A stretch of 64,000 bases of DNA from Paraburkholderia silviterrae (GCF_004353915.1 NZ_SMRP01000019.1:78043-142042), one strand, 5' to 3'. Positions 25,358 to 37,484 are shown, counted from the first letter of the stretch. Notes: generated from the letters alone by a model not told the origin. Numbers and translations: made by a program.

Positions 25358-26995
25358 CTAGAGACCCGGAAGGGCCTGGGTGCCTTCGCGCTGAACGGCC
25401 ACGAGTTTGTGTGGGTCAAGGCCGAGCGCCTTCAGGATGGTCGGCGCCACCTGCATGTTCGTCACCGGCGTATCGACGACCTTCTTTTCCAGCTTCGGAC
25501 TGGAGAGCACCAACAGCGTGTTCGTATCGTCGGCGGCCAAGCCGCCGTGCTCGGCCAGCTTTGCCGCACTCTTGCTGTAAATCGTCCCCGGTATCGGCTG
25601 GATGATGAGATCAGGGACACGACCCTCAGCGGGATTGCCCCACTTCGACTGCAAGGTTGCGCCATCATAGAGGGTCTGGATGTGGGTGGAATTGGCGCCC
25701 GCCTGGTCAGTGCTGAGGATCGATACTGCCGTGGCTGTATCGGCGTGGTTTTTGAGCCATATGAGCGACACGTCGTCGGCCGTTTCCTGCGCGACGGCTA
25801 CGTTGTTATTGGTGAGCAGGGTGGCAGGGTCGCTCACGTCCGCGTGCGCATAGGCGTTCGACGAACCACTCAGCATGTGGAGCTTCGTGAGGTCGATCGG
25901 CGACTGGCCATGCTTCGCGCCGACGATGAAAAGCGTCGAATGCAGGAGATTGGCCGCTTTGAGCGCATCGTACATCTGGCCCAAAGAGGCATCGACGAAG
26001 TCAAGCGATTTCTCCAACGGCTTTGTCGGGGTGGCGGCCGCGTCGAGATAGCCGCCACGGGTCGTGGAGGTACCTTCCATGGCCACCGTGACCTTCTGTC
26101 CGACGCTGACAGCCTGGAAGTTCATGCCGAAGATCGCTGGGACACCGACCTGCTTCGTCCCGGTCTGATCCAGCCCATGAATCCAGTTCAGCACGACCTT
26201 GACCTTGAAACCGTCGTAGGTCCGGGTATAGATCGGGTCGGCGGTCCAATCGTCGGTCGAGGGTGCGCCTGGAAAGCCATTGGCTTGCAGGGAAGTCGAG
26301 TTGATCTCGGGTGCGTATAGTTCGTCCAGCCCCACCCCCGACGGCCCGTTGACGATCTCGTAGGCCGGGTGCTTGTCCGACCATGCGGTGCGTAGGCCAG
26401 CCTCATGGATGATCTCAAAGATCGTGTTCGTCCCGTTCTTCATGTATAGATGCGGCCAGACCATCTCACAGCCGCTGGCGGTCTTGCGCAGCGGGAGGTT
26501 CGCGGGATTGATGTGCGGATTGCGTGGATCAAACGTTACTCCCGGGGGGGCCGAACCGCCGTCCAGCTTCGTAAGATCCCAGTCGAGTGCTTCGAAATTG
26601 GTGACTTCCGTGCCGGGAGTGCCCATGCAATTGCTGCCGTGAGGGTACAGGGTAGCGTCGTACGTATCGTCATAGAAGACGCCATGGCTAAGGGGGCTAC
26701 CTCCGGTTGCAAAGGCCAGCAGTCCGGGATACGAGTCCGACGGCTCGGAGGTCGAAGCATGGGTGTACTCGACGCCATGTTTGACCAGCTTTGCGAAGGT
26801 GGATCCCGGGTGTTTCTTGATGTAATTGACCAGGTCGGCCTCATGCATGCCGTCCACACTGATCAGCAAGACATGCTGGTACTGCTGGTGGTGATCGCCA
26901 TCACGATCCTGCGCTGTCGCGGCCATGCTCGTGAACGCCAGCACGCTCGCGGTGAAGATTGCAGTGACTCCAAACCACTTTCTGATCTCGTTCAT
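25358..26995 (-). CDS. Exported alkaline phosphatase-superfamily protein (phosphodiesterase/nucleotide pyrophosphatase type)
   Basis: 545 residues. Signal peptide to about residue 28 (MAATAQ). Metal and active-site segments of the superfamily: LLISVDGMHEADL (first metal Asp), STSEPSDSYPGLLAFATGG (nucleophile region; the nucleophile would be a Ser or Thr), FIVGAKHGQSPID and KLAEHGGLAADDTNTLL (metal His residues). It probably hydrolyses phosphomono- or diesters in the periplasm. Start ATG with GAGGTGAAGA just upstream. It is monocistronic. Confidence 0.88.
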   Translation of the reverse strand: MNEIRKWFGVTAIFTASVLAFTSMAATAQDRDGDHHQQYQHVLLISVDGMHEADLVNYIKKHPGSTFAKLVKHGVEYTHASTSEPSDSYPGLLAFATGGSPLSHGVFYDDTYDATLYPHGSNCMGTPGTEVTNFEALDWDLTKLDGGSAPPGVTFDPRNPHINPANLPLRKTASGCEMVWPHLYMKNGTNTIFEIIHEAGLRTAWSDKHPAYEIVNGPSGVGLDELYAPEINSTSLQANGFPGAPSTDDWTADPIYTRTYDGFKVKVVLNWIHGLDQTGTKQVGVPAIFGMNFQAVSVGQKVTVAMEGTSTTRGGYLDAAATPTKPLEKSLDFVDASLGQMYDALKAANLLHSTLFIVGAKHGQSPIDLTKLHMLSGSSNAYAHADVSDPATLLTNNNVAVAQETADDVSLIWLKNHADTATAVSILSTDQAGANSTHIQTLYDGATLQSKWGNPAEGRVPDLIIQPIPGTIYSKSAAKLAEHGGLAADDTNTLLVLSSPKLEKKVVDTPVTNMQVAPTILKALGLDPHKLVAVQREGTQALPGL

Positions 26996-27568
26996 TCTTC
27001 ACCTCTTAATATGAATTATGAGTTGGGCACGAACGTGCCCTAAGGGAGATAAGTAGTGGAATGAGAAAATACCGTGAAGGAATGCTTTCGCATGTCTTCC
27101 GGTGGGGATCAGGAGCCTTTAGCGGCACGCTTTTGAGAGAATGTAACGATTTGTATCTGCGGAAAGCGCTTCTTTTTAAGAAGTGACAAATGTCAGCAAT
27201 CTTTCAACAGATCAAACTAAACCCATATCACATTCGGCATCCTAATTTCAATTATCTGATTTATAAAACCATTTAACAATCGCCACCGCACTTAATTGCA
27301 AAGATGGACGCTCGAACTCTCCACAAGTCGATGTACGTTCTTGTTCTCTAGCACGCAGCAGATGCAACAACTAGCGCACCGGAGTGGTGCGTGCAGCAAG
27401 ACGACGTAACGCGGAAGAGGACGCCGGCTACATGAGAGCCACCCAAACCTGATAAGCGCGACCCCGTCAGCGAGCCGGCTCGCTGACGGGCGATCACGAC
27501 ATGGCGCGCTCTTCCATCCAATCCACGTAGAGGCGACGTTCTGCGGCCAACGCGGGAGCCGTGAAACA
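26996..27568. other. AT-richer intergenic region with a perfect palindrome
   Basis: About 570 bases, clearly AT-richer between 27130 and 27300. It should hold the phosphatase promoter. The only strong structure is the 28-bp palindrome at 27463-27490. No gene was recognised. Confidence 0.5.
27463..27490. repeat. 28-bp perfect palindrome without spacer
   Basis: The arm CCCGTCAGCGAGCC is followed directly by its exact complement. There is no T run on either side and no adjacent stop codon, so it does not look like a simple terminator. It could be an operator, a recombination/resolution site or the core of a small mobile repeat. Confidence 0.7.
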
Positions 27569-27838
27569 ATGAACCGCACGGAAACGAGAGTCCTGGTCAA
27601 GCGGGTCGCACAGTGCCGCGACCCGCAGGCCGCGTTGTCGCTGTACGAGCACAGCATTGCCGCTGGGCACAAGCGGATCGCTTTGCTGCGCTACATGGAT
27701 GCGCGCGATTTATCCGTGCCGATGACGCAGCAGCACCACGCCTACGCGTGTGCCGTCGCGAACGCCCTCAGCGACCGGGAGATGGAGGCTATCGCGCGAC
27801 AGGCCCTGAAGCGCAGCCGCCAGCGCGCGTCAAGATAG
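27569..27838 (+). CDS. Small hypothetical protein
   Basis: 89 residues, basic, mostly helical (TRVLVKRVAQCRDPQAALSL, ALSDREMEAIARQALKRS). ATG at 27569 with GGGAG about 10 bases upstream. The sequence looks like real protein but I do not recognise a family. It sits between the palindrome at 27463 and the broken hipA gene. Confidence 0.5.
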   Translation: MNRTETRVLVKRVAQCRDPQAALSLYEHSIAAGHKRIALLRYMDARDLSVPMTQQHHAYACAVANALSDREMEAIARQALKRSRQRASR

Positions 27839-28059
27839 TTGCCGCCTCATGCATGCAGCCAGAGGCTGTTGATTAACGGCGGTCGACGTCATATGAACAA
27901 CGGCGTCGCGTTCCGGGTTCAGCGTCGCGGCGCCGACTGGTGTCCAGTTGCGCGTGTTGCCCGACCATCTGGCCGGATTGGATGCACGCGCCTGCGCGTA
28001 GCTGGTCGCACGTCTTCGACCGGCCCCGCGGGGATCGCCGAGGTCGTGCACTCAACGAT

Positions 28060-28827
28060 GCGCTCTGATGGAATTCACGAGCGCCCTTCCTACCGGGAAC
28101 GGAATCCGAATGCGCCGTCAGGGTTGGCGCAGGGATTGGCTTCCTTCTTTCGCTGCGCGTCATCGGGATCGGAACAAGCGGCGTGACCGTGTGAACGGCA
28201 TGCATGACCTGCTCCACGCACTCGTTCGTATCGGCCTTGCTCAATCCGAGCCGTGCACCGCCATTGGTCGTGAGGAGCTTGCCCGATGCCCAGACCCGCG
28301 TGCTCTGCAAGTCCAGCGCGGGGGCTGCATCCGCGAACGACGGGTAGACCGAGGGCGTCAGGACGTTGTAAACCGGCGCGAGCCGCGCGTCGTTCATGTC
28401 GGTGTAGGCGAGTGCGAAATTCTTGAGGTGGCCGTCGGCGTTGTGCATCGCGTAGTTCACAAGCAGCAGCGTAAAGAGGCGCCGGGCGTTTTCCTTGAAG
28501 CGCGCGCGGGATGTAGGTGAGCGCAAGCTTCGCGACTCTCTCAAGCGAGCCCTTGTACTTGCTGACCGGATCAAAGCCTTCAAGCGCTCAGAAGTCTTCG
28601 ACCGCGAGCATCTGGCCAGCCTCACCCCGATCGAATCGGCGCACGGCGAGCACCTGGCCGTCGTCGGAGATCTGGGCCTGCGGGACTTCAAGCCCGCTGT
28701 GCCGCGCAACCTCAAGACACAGGTATTCGTTGAGGGCGAGCCACGGCAGGTCTTCGAAGCCGGTCTTCATACCGTTCGCCTGGCTAGCCCCCATAACTGG
28801 ATCGGAATATGTGCCGCCACCAAACAT
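28060..28827 (-). pseudogene. Broken HipA-like kinase gene
   Basis: N-terminal part: ALNEYLCLEVARHSGLEVPQ, then AQISDDGQVLAVRRFDR. This is followed by an in-frame TGA at 28588-28590 and, in the same frame, KYKGSLERVAKLALTYIPRA. After a frameshift near 28500 it continues as FTLLLVNYAMHNADGHLKNF ALAYTDM, the conserved HipA catalytic loop. The first part of the kinase and any hipB antitoxin gene are absent. HipA proteins are Ser/Thr kinases of type II toxin-antitoxin systems; this copy is dead. Confidence 0.85.
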
Positions 28828-29022
28828 TGCTAGCCAGGAGAGCGGCGCCTGGTGACCGATCGCTTGCTTGTCATCAGAACTCGCGGCTGAGGGCAGTACA
28901 GCAACGTGGAAACAGCCCGCGCACTGACCGCCGTCGATCTCTGTACGAGCGCTTCGACGAGCGCGCGCACTACGCCCATTCCGGCGAGATAGAATGGGCC
29001 GTGCAGTTCCTGGCGGCCGAAC

Positions 29023-29226
29023 ATGAAAACCAAAAAATTCACCGACGTCATCCGCATCTCGCCGGCTGTAGTTTTCAGTCGCGAGGTGCTCTTCCCTCCC
29101 GTCAAAGAAGAGGAATTCCAGCCAGGCCAGAGCGTGGCGCGCGTAGCTCGCGCACCCCGCGCTCCTACGGCTACTCGCGCTGAAGCCACGGCACCCGCAC
29201 CCAGTGAGCAGTCCGAACTCTTCTAA
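29023..29226 (+). CDS. Possible small hypothetical ORF
   Basis: 67 codons (MKTKKFTDVIRISPAVVFSR and then a Pro/Ala-rich tail). It has no convincing ribosome binding site and sits among pseudogenes, so it may not be expressed. Confidence 0.25.
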   Translation: MKTKKFTDVIRISPAVVFSREVLFPPVKEEEFQPGQSVARVARAPRAPTATRAEATAPAPSEQSELF

Positions 29227-29464
29227 CCGACAAGGAAACCGGACAGCCGGAAACGCAACAACAGAACGGCAAAGCGGGGGCGAGTCTGGCGATCGATGAG
29301 ACCTTTATCTGCTGGTCGAACAATTTCCGCCACAACGCCCCCACCATCGCGAAATAACGGCCGAAGAAGTCGAGATTTTGATGATCGACATGCTGCAGGT
29401 ATTTGCAGAGGTTGCTCTGCCTGCAGTTGCTCGCGCATCGACACTTTACCTTCAGCCCCTGATC

Positions 29465-29900
29465 GCTCAGGTAGTGGTCGCCCAGCTCTTGAGCGCGACG
29501 TAGGGAAGCGTGCCGATCGAGCTGTCCTCCAGCGCAACCGCGCTGAACGCGTGCACGTCGTGAGCGATGCCGTCCACGCCCAGCGCGTCGCCCGCAAGAC
29601 GCAGCCCCGTGATCTGCTCGCGGCCGTCACGGTTAACAATGAGGGTCTTGAGCGAGCTAGCTTTGAGATGCGGCTGCGGGCCCGAGCCGCACCGTGTACT
29701 TCAATGACCGCAGACTGGTCTCTGCGGTTTCTTTTTATCCGGATCCGGCTGCGTGTTCGCCGGAACAAGTCGATGCCCTTGCGCCTGATCAGTGCCTCGC
29801 CGCCCTGCTCGAACTCCACGATCTGTCCAATGTCCCGAGAGGTTGCTGTCGCTAACGCATTGACGCTGCGGACGGCCGCCACGCGCGTGGACTCCACAAC
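29465..29900 (-). pseudogene. Decayed Crp/Fnr-family regulator gene
   Basis: One minus-strand frame reads ASSLKTLIVNRDGREQITGL, then RLAGDALGVDGIAHDVHAFS and AVALEDSSIGTLPYVAL. This is the cyclic-nucleotide-binding-fold part of FNR-like regulators (SSLKTVxVxxDGREQVTGF...GELLGLDGI). It stops soon after LPYVAL. The preceding N-terminal part is only found, frameshifted, upstream (EQGGEALIRRKGIDLFRR). The C-terminal DNA-binding domain is missing. Confidence 0.65.
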
Positions 29901-30217
29901 GTTCCCGATTTCATGGTAAAGGCCCGCATCAGCAGGCTGCGCAATCTCGCGCTTCGCCACAACGCGTTCACCGCATCCTTTGAAAACCCTGGATTGTCGG
30001 CGACGGCTCACCTGTGCTACAAAAGATAGTTGCACGTCTGGCACGGGCCAGTGGCATCATCTACAACCAGTCTTCCGAGGAACATCCAGAACATGGCAAC
30101 AGGTACCGTCAAGTGGTTTAACGACTCAAAGGGTTTCGGGTTCATCACGCCGGACGATGGCGGCGAAGATCTGTTCGCGCACTTCTCCGAGGTTCAGGGA
30201 GCGGGCTTCAAATCCCT

Positions 30218-32389
<2,172 letters not shown>

Positions 32390-33179
32390 TACATTCTCCT
32401 CGACAGGTTGGCCGACGATCGTCGCGGGCACGGCGGCAGACCAGTATTTGATCTGTCGGGGTGCGAACGGAATCGTGGAATGACGCACGGACGATCGAGG
32501 CTGGAATGCCTCCGCCGGAATCCGGTGTGCGCAGATTGTCGAATCCTAAATACTACGAGAAAAAAATTGTGCAATGCAACATACGGCAGGTATGGCCTGG
32601 TCAGACTGCGAGATAGCGGATAAAACGGGGGGGAGAGACGTAGCGCCCCGAAGCAGGGCACCCTGCTCCAGTCCGTTCGGCAATCGCATCACAGTGTTAC
32701 CAGATGCCCGCAATCTGCTCTGCGAACTAACCCGAGAGCGCCGGCCAGCGCTCTCGTCTACGAATGCCGGGCAGGATGAATTCCGTGACGATTGTCACCG
32801 AGCATGACCGCTATGCATTGAAAACGTCCATCGGTGTAGCGTTGAACTGGACGGCTGCAGTGGCAGCCCATGTTTTGAGCCCGATTGGCGGCAGGAATCC
32901 CCACGGCCACGAGGATGTGCCATGGAATTACTTCAGCCAACCACCGATGCTGCGGACGCGGGCGCAGCGGCGCCCGCCGCCCTATGGGCACTCGCGAAGA
33001 CGGCGCCCGTATCTGGCAGCCACCGTCGCCGCCGGCGTTCTCGACGAAGCCATGCGCGGGCTGCGTACCGAACTTCTCGGTCAGCTTCTTCTGCGCATCG
33101 CTTGGCTTCGACTGCTCGTCGACGAAGCGCGCCGCGTCGCGAAGCCGGTCCTCCACCCATTCGCCCGGGCCCGCCGGCG
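32390..33179. other. No intact gene; upstream region of the RpoD-like gene
   Basis: About 790 bases between the sigma-factor start and the leucine-dehydrogenase remnant. Frames on both strands between 32760 and 33180 overlap one another and match nothing I know. The sigma-factor promoter should be in 32400-32600. Confidence 0.45.
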
Positions 33180-33818
33180 TCAGACGGCAGCCATCTTCTC
33201 CTGTGCCCAGGCGACCGCTGCACGGCCCGGCGCGGCGCCTGTGACGCGCACCCGGTCCGCGAGCTCAAGCACGCGCGGACCAATCAGCGCGACCTCATCG
33301 AGAACGGCCTGCGCATTGGTGGCACCGAGATACTCTCGGACGCAGCTGATGATGCCGCCGGCATTCACCAGAAAGTCCGGCGCGTAAAAGATGCCGCGCC
33401 GCTGCAGCGTGTCGCCGTTGTCGAGCGATAGCAGCTGATGGTTCGCACCGCCAGCAATGACCTTGAAGTGGAACTGCGCGGCAACCGTCTCAGTAATCGA
33501 ACCGCCAAGCGCACACGGCGCGAATACGTCCGCGTGGACGCCGGCGATGCGCCCGACATCGGCCACCTGTGCACCGAACAGCTCCCGGGCGCGGGTGGTT
33601 CGGCCCGCATCGATATCGGCCACAATGAGTTGTGCCCCCGCTTGATGCAAGCGCCGATGGATTGCCGCCATAGGCCTCATCCGCACGAGGAATGCCGCTC
33701 ACCCACGATGTTTCAGACTGCACGGCGCGCATGTCGTCTGCCGTGGTGCCGACGTCCTCGGCCGTAATGTAGATGCCGTTCAGCGAATGCACAAGGCGGC
33801 CGAATGCCTTGAAAAGTT
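33180..33818 (-). pseudogene. Remnant of a leucine dehydrogenase-type (Glu/Leu/Phe/Val) dehydrogenase gene
   Basis: The upstream piece (about 33818-33640) reads LFKAFGRLVHSLNGIYITAE, DVGTTADDMRAV, then WVSGIPRADEAYGGNPS. The downstream piece (33180-33670) reads RRLHQAGAQLIVADIDAG, VFAPCALGGSITETV, GGANHQL and APDFLVNAGGII. The dinucleotide-binding GxGNVG region between them and the first about 100 residues with the catalytic Lys are missing, and the pieces are in different frames. At least two deletions are needed. Confidence 0.85.
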
Positions 33819-34021
33819 AGTCCGATCGAGCGACTCGGGGCGACGCAGGATGACGGCCTTGCCGCCGCAAGGCGTTGATTGCATGTGGAAGCGCTTGCCG
33901 GTTAGTTGCAACAGTATTTTGGGCAGCAGCTCTATGCAGTGCCCTGCTCATCCCCCCTCGGTGGCGTTAGCCTGGATTCTTCGCACTCCGGCGCGCCAAG
34001 TCCGTCGTTCACCCGGTTCGT

Positions 34022-34666
34022 TCACTGAGGTGCGGCACTCAAAGCTTTCCACACGGCTTTCGTTGCAACGCGCAGCGTAGCCAGATCGGGAAGGCTGTCT
34101 CCCGTGCGACGGATGTAGACCATCAATCCCTGCAGGTGCGACAGGATTAATGCGCCACGCAAAACGCACTCTCCTGACGTGAGCGTGGGATTTATTTTCG
34201 CGACCAGGGCCGCAAACACCTCCTGGAATTCGCCGTTAATCTCCGCCATCAACTCCTTCACGAAGGCTTCACTTTCGGCCAGACTCCAACACTGCAGCGC
34301 GAAAGGACTTATCGTGCTGGCGGGGTTGGTCAGTTCTGCAAAGACGTCGTCGACCAGCGCGTCGAGGGCAGCTTCTGGCGTGATCTTGCTCTTGGCCAGC
34401 GCCTTGTATCGTTCGAGATACCGTTTGGCCATCTCCTTGATTGTGCTTTGCAGCAGGTTATCCCGCGTGCCGAAGTAATGCTGCAATGTACTCAGACGAA
34501 TACCAGCGTCGCCCGCGACCCGGGTCTGGGTAAATCCCGCATTCCCTTCGGAAGCAAAGATTCTGATTGAAACCTCCAGAATTTCGGGCACACGGGTCGC
34601 CCGGTTTCCACGCCGCTTCGGCTCCCGCCCTCGAATCCCGACTGACGGGATGGTTAGCTCTTTCAT
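34022..34666 (-). CDS. TetR/AcrR-family regulator
   Basis: 214 residues. ATG at 34666 with GGGAG upstream; the longer frame has no signal. N-terminal helix-turn-helix: TRVPEILEVSIRIFASEGNA, then GFTQTRVAGDAGIRLSTLQH YFGTRDNLL. The C-terminal ligand domain has the TetR_C-like FALQCWSLAESEAFVKEL. It has no intact divergent neighbour; the nearest genes are a decayed dehydrogenase and small ORFs, so its target is unclear. Confidence 0.88.
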   Translation of the reverse strand: MKELTIPSVGIRGREPKRRGNRATRVPEILEVSIRIFASEGNAGFTQTRVAGDAGIRLSTLQHYFGTRDNLLQSTIKEMAKRYLERYKALAKSKITPEAALDALVDDVFAELTNPASTISPFALQCWSLAESEAFVKELMAEINGEFQEVFAALVAKINPTLTSGECVLRGALILSHLQGLMVYIRRTGDSLPDLATLRVATKAVWKALSAAPQ

Positions 34667-35134
34667 CACGCTCCCAGGGAAACCGCCGTCCCAGACATTC
34701 ACGCCGCTTTCCCACACACAGGACCTGTCACGACGCCACCTGGTCCGGCGGACATGGCCCACACCGACTGTTCCAGTACGATTTTTATTAAAAGCGTTGC
34801 TGCTACCAATTACTCTAGGCAGTCTCACCTAAAAAAGAAAGGCGATGTCCGTCGCCGTTAGCCGTCCGGCCTATGCCTATTGGTGTTTTTCCCAACTATG
34901 CCACCTTGATTATTGGTAGCTCTACCTCTAGTATTTGGTAAGCCAACCTATTTATTCTGCATACGAGAATGTCGGTATGGCCCTGTCGCATTGCACTGCC
35001 CCGCATCGGCGAGATGCGACGGTGGTCGTCGCGCAGCAGATCAACCCAACGCCGTGTCGAAGGTCCAGCGCGTCAACCGCTCGCGCTCGGGTCAGGGAAC
35101 ACGAGGCGACCGGGAACGCGATGAAGGGTAGGAA
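34667..35134. other. Intergenic region, no gene recognised
   Basis: About 470 bases, partly AT-rich around 34780-34960, holding the tetR-type promoter. No recognisable coding sequence or strong repeat. Confidence 0.5.
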
Positions 35135-35395
35135 ATGAACACGTGTGAGCACTCCCTGCGTTGGCTGATCGAGAAATGGTTTGCGCCGACCTCGACCATG
35201 CCCGTTCGGCTGACCAGATTCAGTCGTGAGCAAGCGAATCATCGGCGCTTTGTCTGCGTCGAGGGGTTGCGAAACGGCGGCTCGCTCGAAATTTTCTTCT
35301 TTCGCCACCGCGACGGTTCGTGGCGTGTGTTCCCTCCGGTGATCGAGCGGCCGACCTTGCGAACTGACCGTCCCCATCCAGTTCAGGCCTGCTGA
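35135..35395 (+). CDS. Small conserved hypothetical protein
   Basis: 86 residues (MNTCEHSLRWLIEKWFAPTS, RRFVCVEGLRNGGSLEIFFF, RHRDGSWRVFPP). ATG with GTAGGAA just upstream. I recall similar small proteins in Burkholderiaceae accessory regions but no function. It is followed 76 bases on by another small gene with a good ribosome binding site. Confidence 0.6.
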   Translation: MNTCEHSLRWLIEKWFAPTSTMPVRLTRFSREQANHRRFVCVEGLRNGGSLEIFFFRHRDGSWRVFPPVIERPTLRTDRPHPVQAC

Positions 35396-35471
35396 TCAAC
35401 CAGATCACGTCACTGTGTGCCGCTCCATGACGTTCGACCCTCTACCTACCGTCTAGCGAAAGGAGCTTTTC

Positions 35472-35666
35472 GTGGACATCCTAAACATTGCGACTGAATC
35501 AGGATTGCTTGTCACGCTCGACGGCAGGATCGGATGCCAGGAATATCGGAGCGTGCACGGCTCCATTCAGGCTCTACAACGATTCGCAGATGCACTGCTT
35601 GCCTCGAGCGTAGTAGACGACGCGCGCCCACGCTCCCGGTTGGATTTTTCGCCCAACGAGCCATAA
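35472..35666 (+). CDS. Small hypothetical protein, GTG start
   Basis: 64 residues. GTG at 35472 preceded by AAAGGAG at good spacing. Sequence MDILNIATESGLLVTLDGRI then SIQALQRFADALLAS; acidic-helical, no recognised domain. Probably co-transcribed with the preceding small gene. Confidence 0.5.
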   Translation: MDILNIATESGLLVTLDGRIGCQEYRSVHGSIQALQRFADALLASSVVDDARPRSRLDFSPNEP

Positions 35667-35789
35667 TTTTCAGCTTCGAACCGGCCCGCAACCTGGCTCA
35701 GTGCTTTCGTGTCGCAAGCGCTGCAATAGCGTAGAGATGTGGATGTGGGTGATCAAGAATAGCGCTACCCCGGCCGGAGATCCTTCGAT

Positions 35790-36270
35790 TTCGCCCGCGC
35801 CGCCATGGCCCTTCCGGGCTCTGGCTGGTCTGGAGTTGAGGGGGGGCCGGCTGTACGCTGCCGCCTTCAATTCGATGGTGGGATATTGCCCATCTGACGA
35901 TGCAGCGACTGAACACGTCCGGGACCACAGCGAGTTACAGAAACCCTTCGCCAGTCGGGATTTAGCTGGCGTCCGCGACCCACAGCGCGTTCGCCGCCTC
36001 GGCACAGTAGTGCCGGCGCACCAGATCGGGAGCACGCCGTACTCCCATGCGTTGCCGCGTGGTTTGTGGTCAGCGCCGCCGGCTCACGCCATGCAAGCCG
36101 GCCAGGCGCGTCAGGCCTGCGACCCGCTTGCGTCTTACATGCACACCTTCATGCGCGAGCTGCACATGAATACGTGGTGCCCCATACGTGCCGCGCGAAC
36201 TCGCATGCAGCGTGCGGATGTGCGCGAGCAGTTGTGCATCGCTACACGATCGTTTTGATGGCGCACGCAA
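35790..36270 (-). pseudogene. IS3-family transposase (OrfB) remnant
   Basis: The minus strand reads SDAQLLAHIRTLHASSRGTY, then GAPRIHVQLAHEGVHVRRKR (the HTH_21 region). After frameshifts it reads VVPDVFSRCIVRWAISHHRIE, which contains the first DDE Asp segment (LDVFSRRIVGWA). The remaining catalytic core and any OrfA are absent. Dead fragment. Confidence 0.75.
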
Positions 36271-36375
36271 AGACTCAGCAGTGACGAGGTTTGTATGCGC
36301 CTGACCAGCCGATTCGGGTCCGCGTGCGGCCGATCGCCGGCAGTGAGAGGCCGGCCAAGCGCAGTCTGTCGGAAT

Positions 36376-36681
36376 TTATGCGCCGAAGTAGTCGAATTCC
36401 GGCGTCACGCGCTGAATATCTGTGACCGAGAGCGTGATGCGCTCGCCGGTTGCAGATGCTGCTCGATATTGTTGCACGGCCGTTAGAAGTCGACGTTTGT
36501 TCAACTCGAACGCGAGTCGCACCTGCTGTACGGTCTCTTTGCGAGCGCCGAACTCTTCGCAAACGACATCAAATGGCAGCGCGAAGGCGCGGTATCCCCA
36601 GCCGAACCCATAGGCGGAAAACCACACCGCTGAGTCGGCGAAAAGAATGGGGTCGGTAATGACCGTACGTGGCTGATCCAT
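36376..36681 (-). CDS. Small hypothetical protein (DUF1488-like, tentative)
   Basis: 101 residues, ATG at 36681 after an AGGTGA site. FADSAVWFSAYGFGWGYRAF, then ALPFDVVCEEFGA and ELNKRRLLTAVQQYRAASAT resemble the small DUF1488 domain, but only loosely. It follows lrgB on the same strand by 62 bases and may share its transcript. Confidence 0.5.
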   Translation of the reverse strand: MDQPRTVITDPILFADSAVWFSAYGFGWGYRAFALPFDVVCEEFGARKETVQQVRLAFELNKRRLLTAVQQYRAASATGERITLSVTDIQRVTPEFDYFGA

Positions 36682-36743
36682 CGCATTCACCTGCGTCGAC
36701 ACGACGCCACAGGCGGCGGGCCGCCGGAGTGGCCATATGGCGG

Positions 36744-37484
36744 CTATGTCGACACCCATGCCATCACGATCGGGAAAACGACCGGCAGCACGAAGGCCGA
36801 CAGGACGCCGTTCACCGCCATGCCGAGCCCAGCGAACGCCCCTGCCTCCTCGCTGATCTGGAGCGCACGCGCGGTGCCAATGCCGTGAGCGGCAATGCCT
36901 AATGCAAATCCACACACATCGTCGCGGCGAACACCGAGCGAGCCAAGCACAAAGCTTCCGAGCACCGCGCCCAAAATGCCGGTGGCAATGACCATGGTTG
37001 CTGCCAACGGCGGAACGCCGCCTATCGTGGCTGAAATCAACATGGCGATGGCCGCCGTGACTGACTTGGGTGCGATGGAAGCAACTGTCCTCGCCGGCAG
37101 ACCCAGCATCATGGCAATCGTCACCGCCGAAACTACGGCAGTGACCGACCCTGCCACGAGGCCAGCGAGAAGCGGCACGAGGGCGCCGCGAAGCTTCGGC
37201 ATCTGTCGGTGGAGCGGTACGGCAAGCGCAACAATAGCCGGACCCAACAGGAAGTGAACGAATCTCGCTCCGTCGAAATAGGTACTGTATGGCGTACCTG
37301 TCAATCTGAGAAGGCCGATGAGAAGCGCAACGGAGATCGCAACGGGATTGGCCAATGGATTTCGCCGGGCCAGCGCGTGCAGCCTGCACGCGACCAGATA
37401 GACACCAAGCGTCGCGGTGAGCGCCGGCACTGGCGAACTACTGATGAACGCGGTTGCGATACCGGGCATGTCCTGAATATTCAT
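36744..37484 (-). CDS. lrgB: LrgB-family membrane protein
   Basis: 246 residues with about seven membrane helices, including VTAAIAMLISATIGGVPPLA and ALGIAAHGIGTARALQISEE, the conserved LrgB/CidB segment. LrgB works with LrgA in cell-wall hydrolase/cell-death control in Gram-positives; related plant and bacterial proteins carry glycolate, glycerate or pyruvate. The start at 37484 follows GGAAGGGAAA; an ATG at 37502 overlapping the lrgA stop is an alternative and shows tight coupling. Confidence 0.88.
   Translation of the reverse strand: MNIQDMPGIATAFISSSPVPALTATLGVYLVACRLHALARRNPLANPVAISVALLIGLLRLTGTPYSTYFDGARFVHFLLGPAIVALAVPLHRQMPKLRGALVPLLAGLVAGSVTAVVSAVTIAMMLGLPARTVASIAPKSVTAAIAMLISATIGGVPPLAATMVIATGILGAVLGSFVLGSLGVRRDDVCGFALGIAAHGIGTARALQISEEAGAFAGLGMAVNGVLSAFVLPVVFPIVMAWVST

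Noticed and set aside
23731..28840. The 11-mer CTAGCCAGGAG at both 23731-23741 and 28830-28840 as a shared attachment site
   Set aside because: Matches of this length are expected many times by chance in 64 kb, and the flanks are unrelated.
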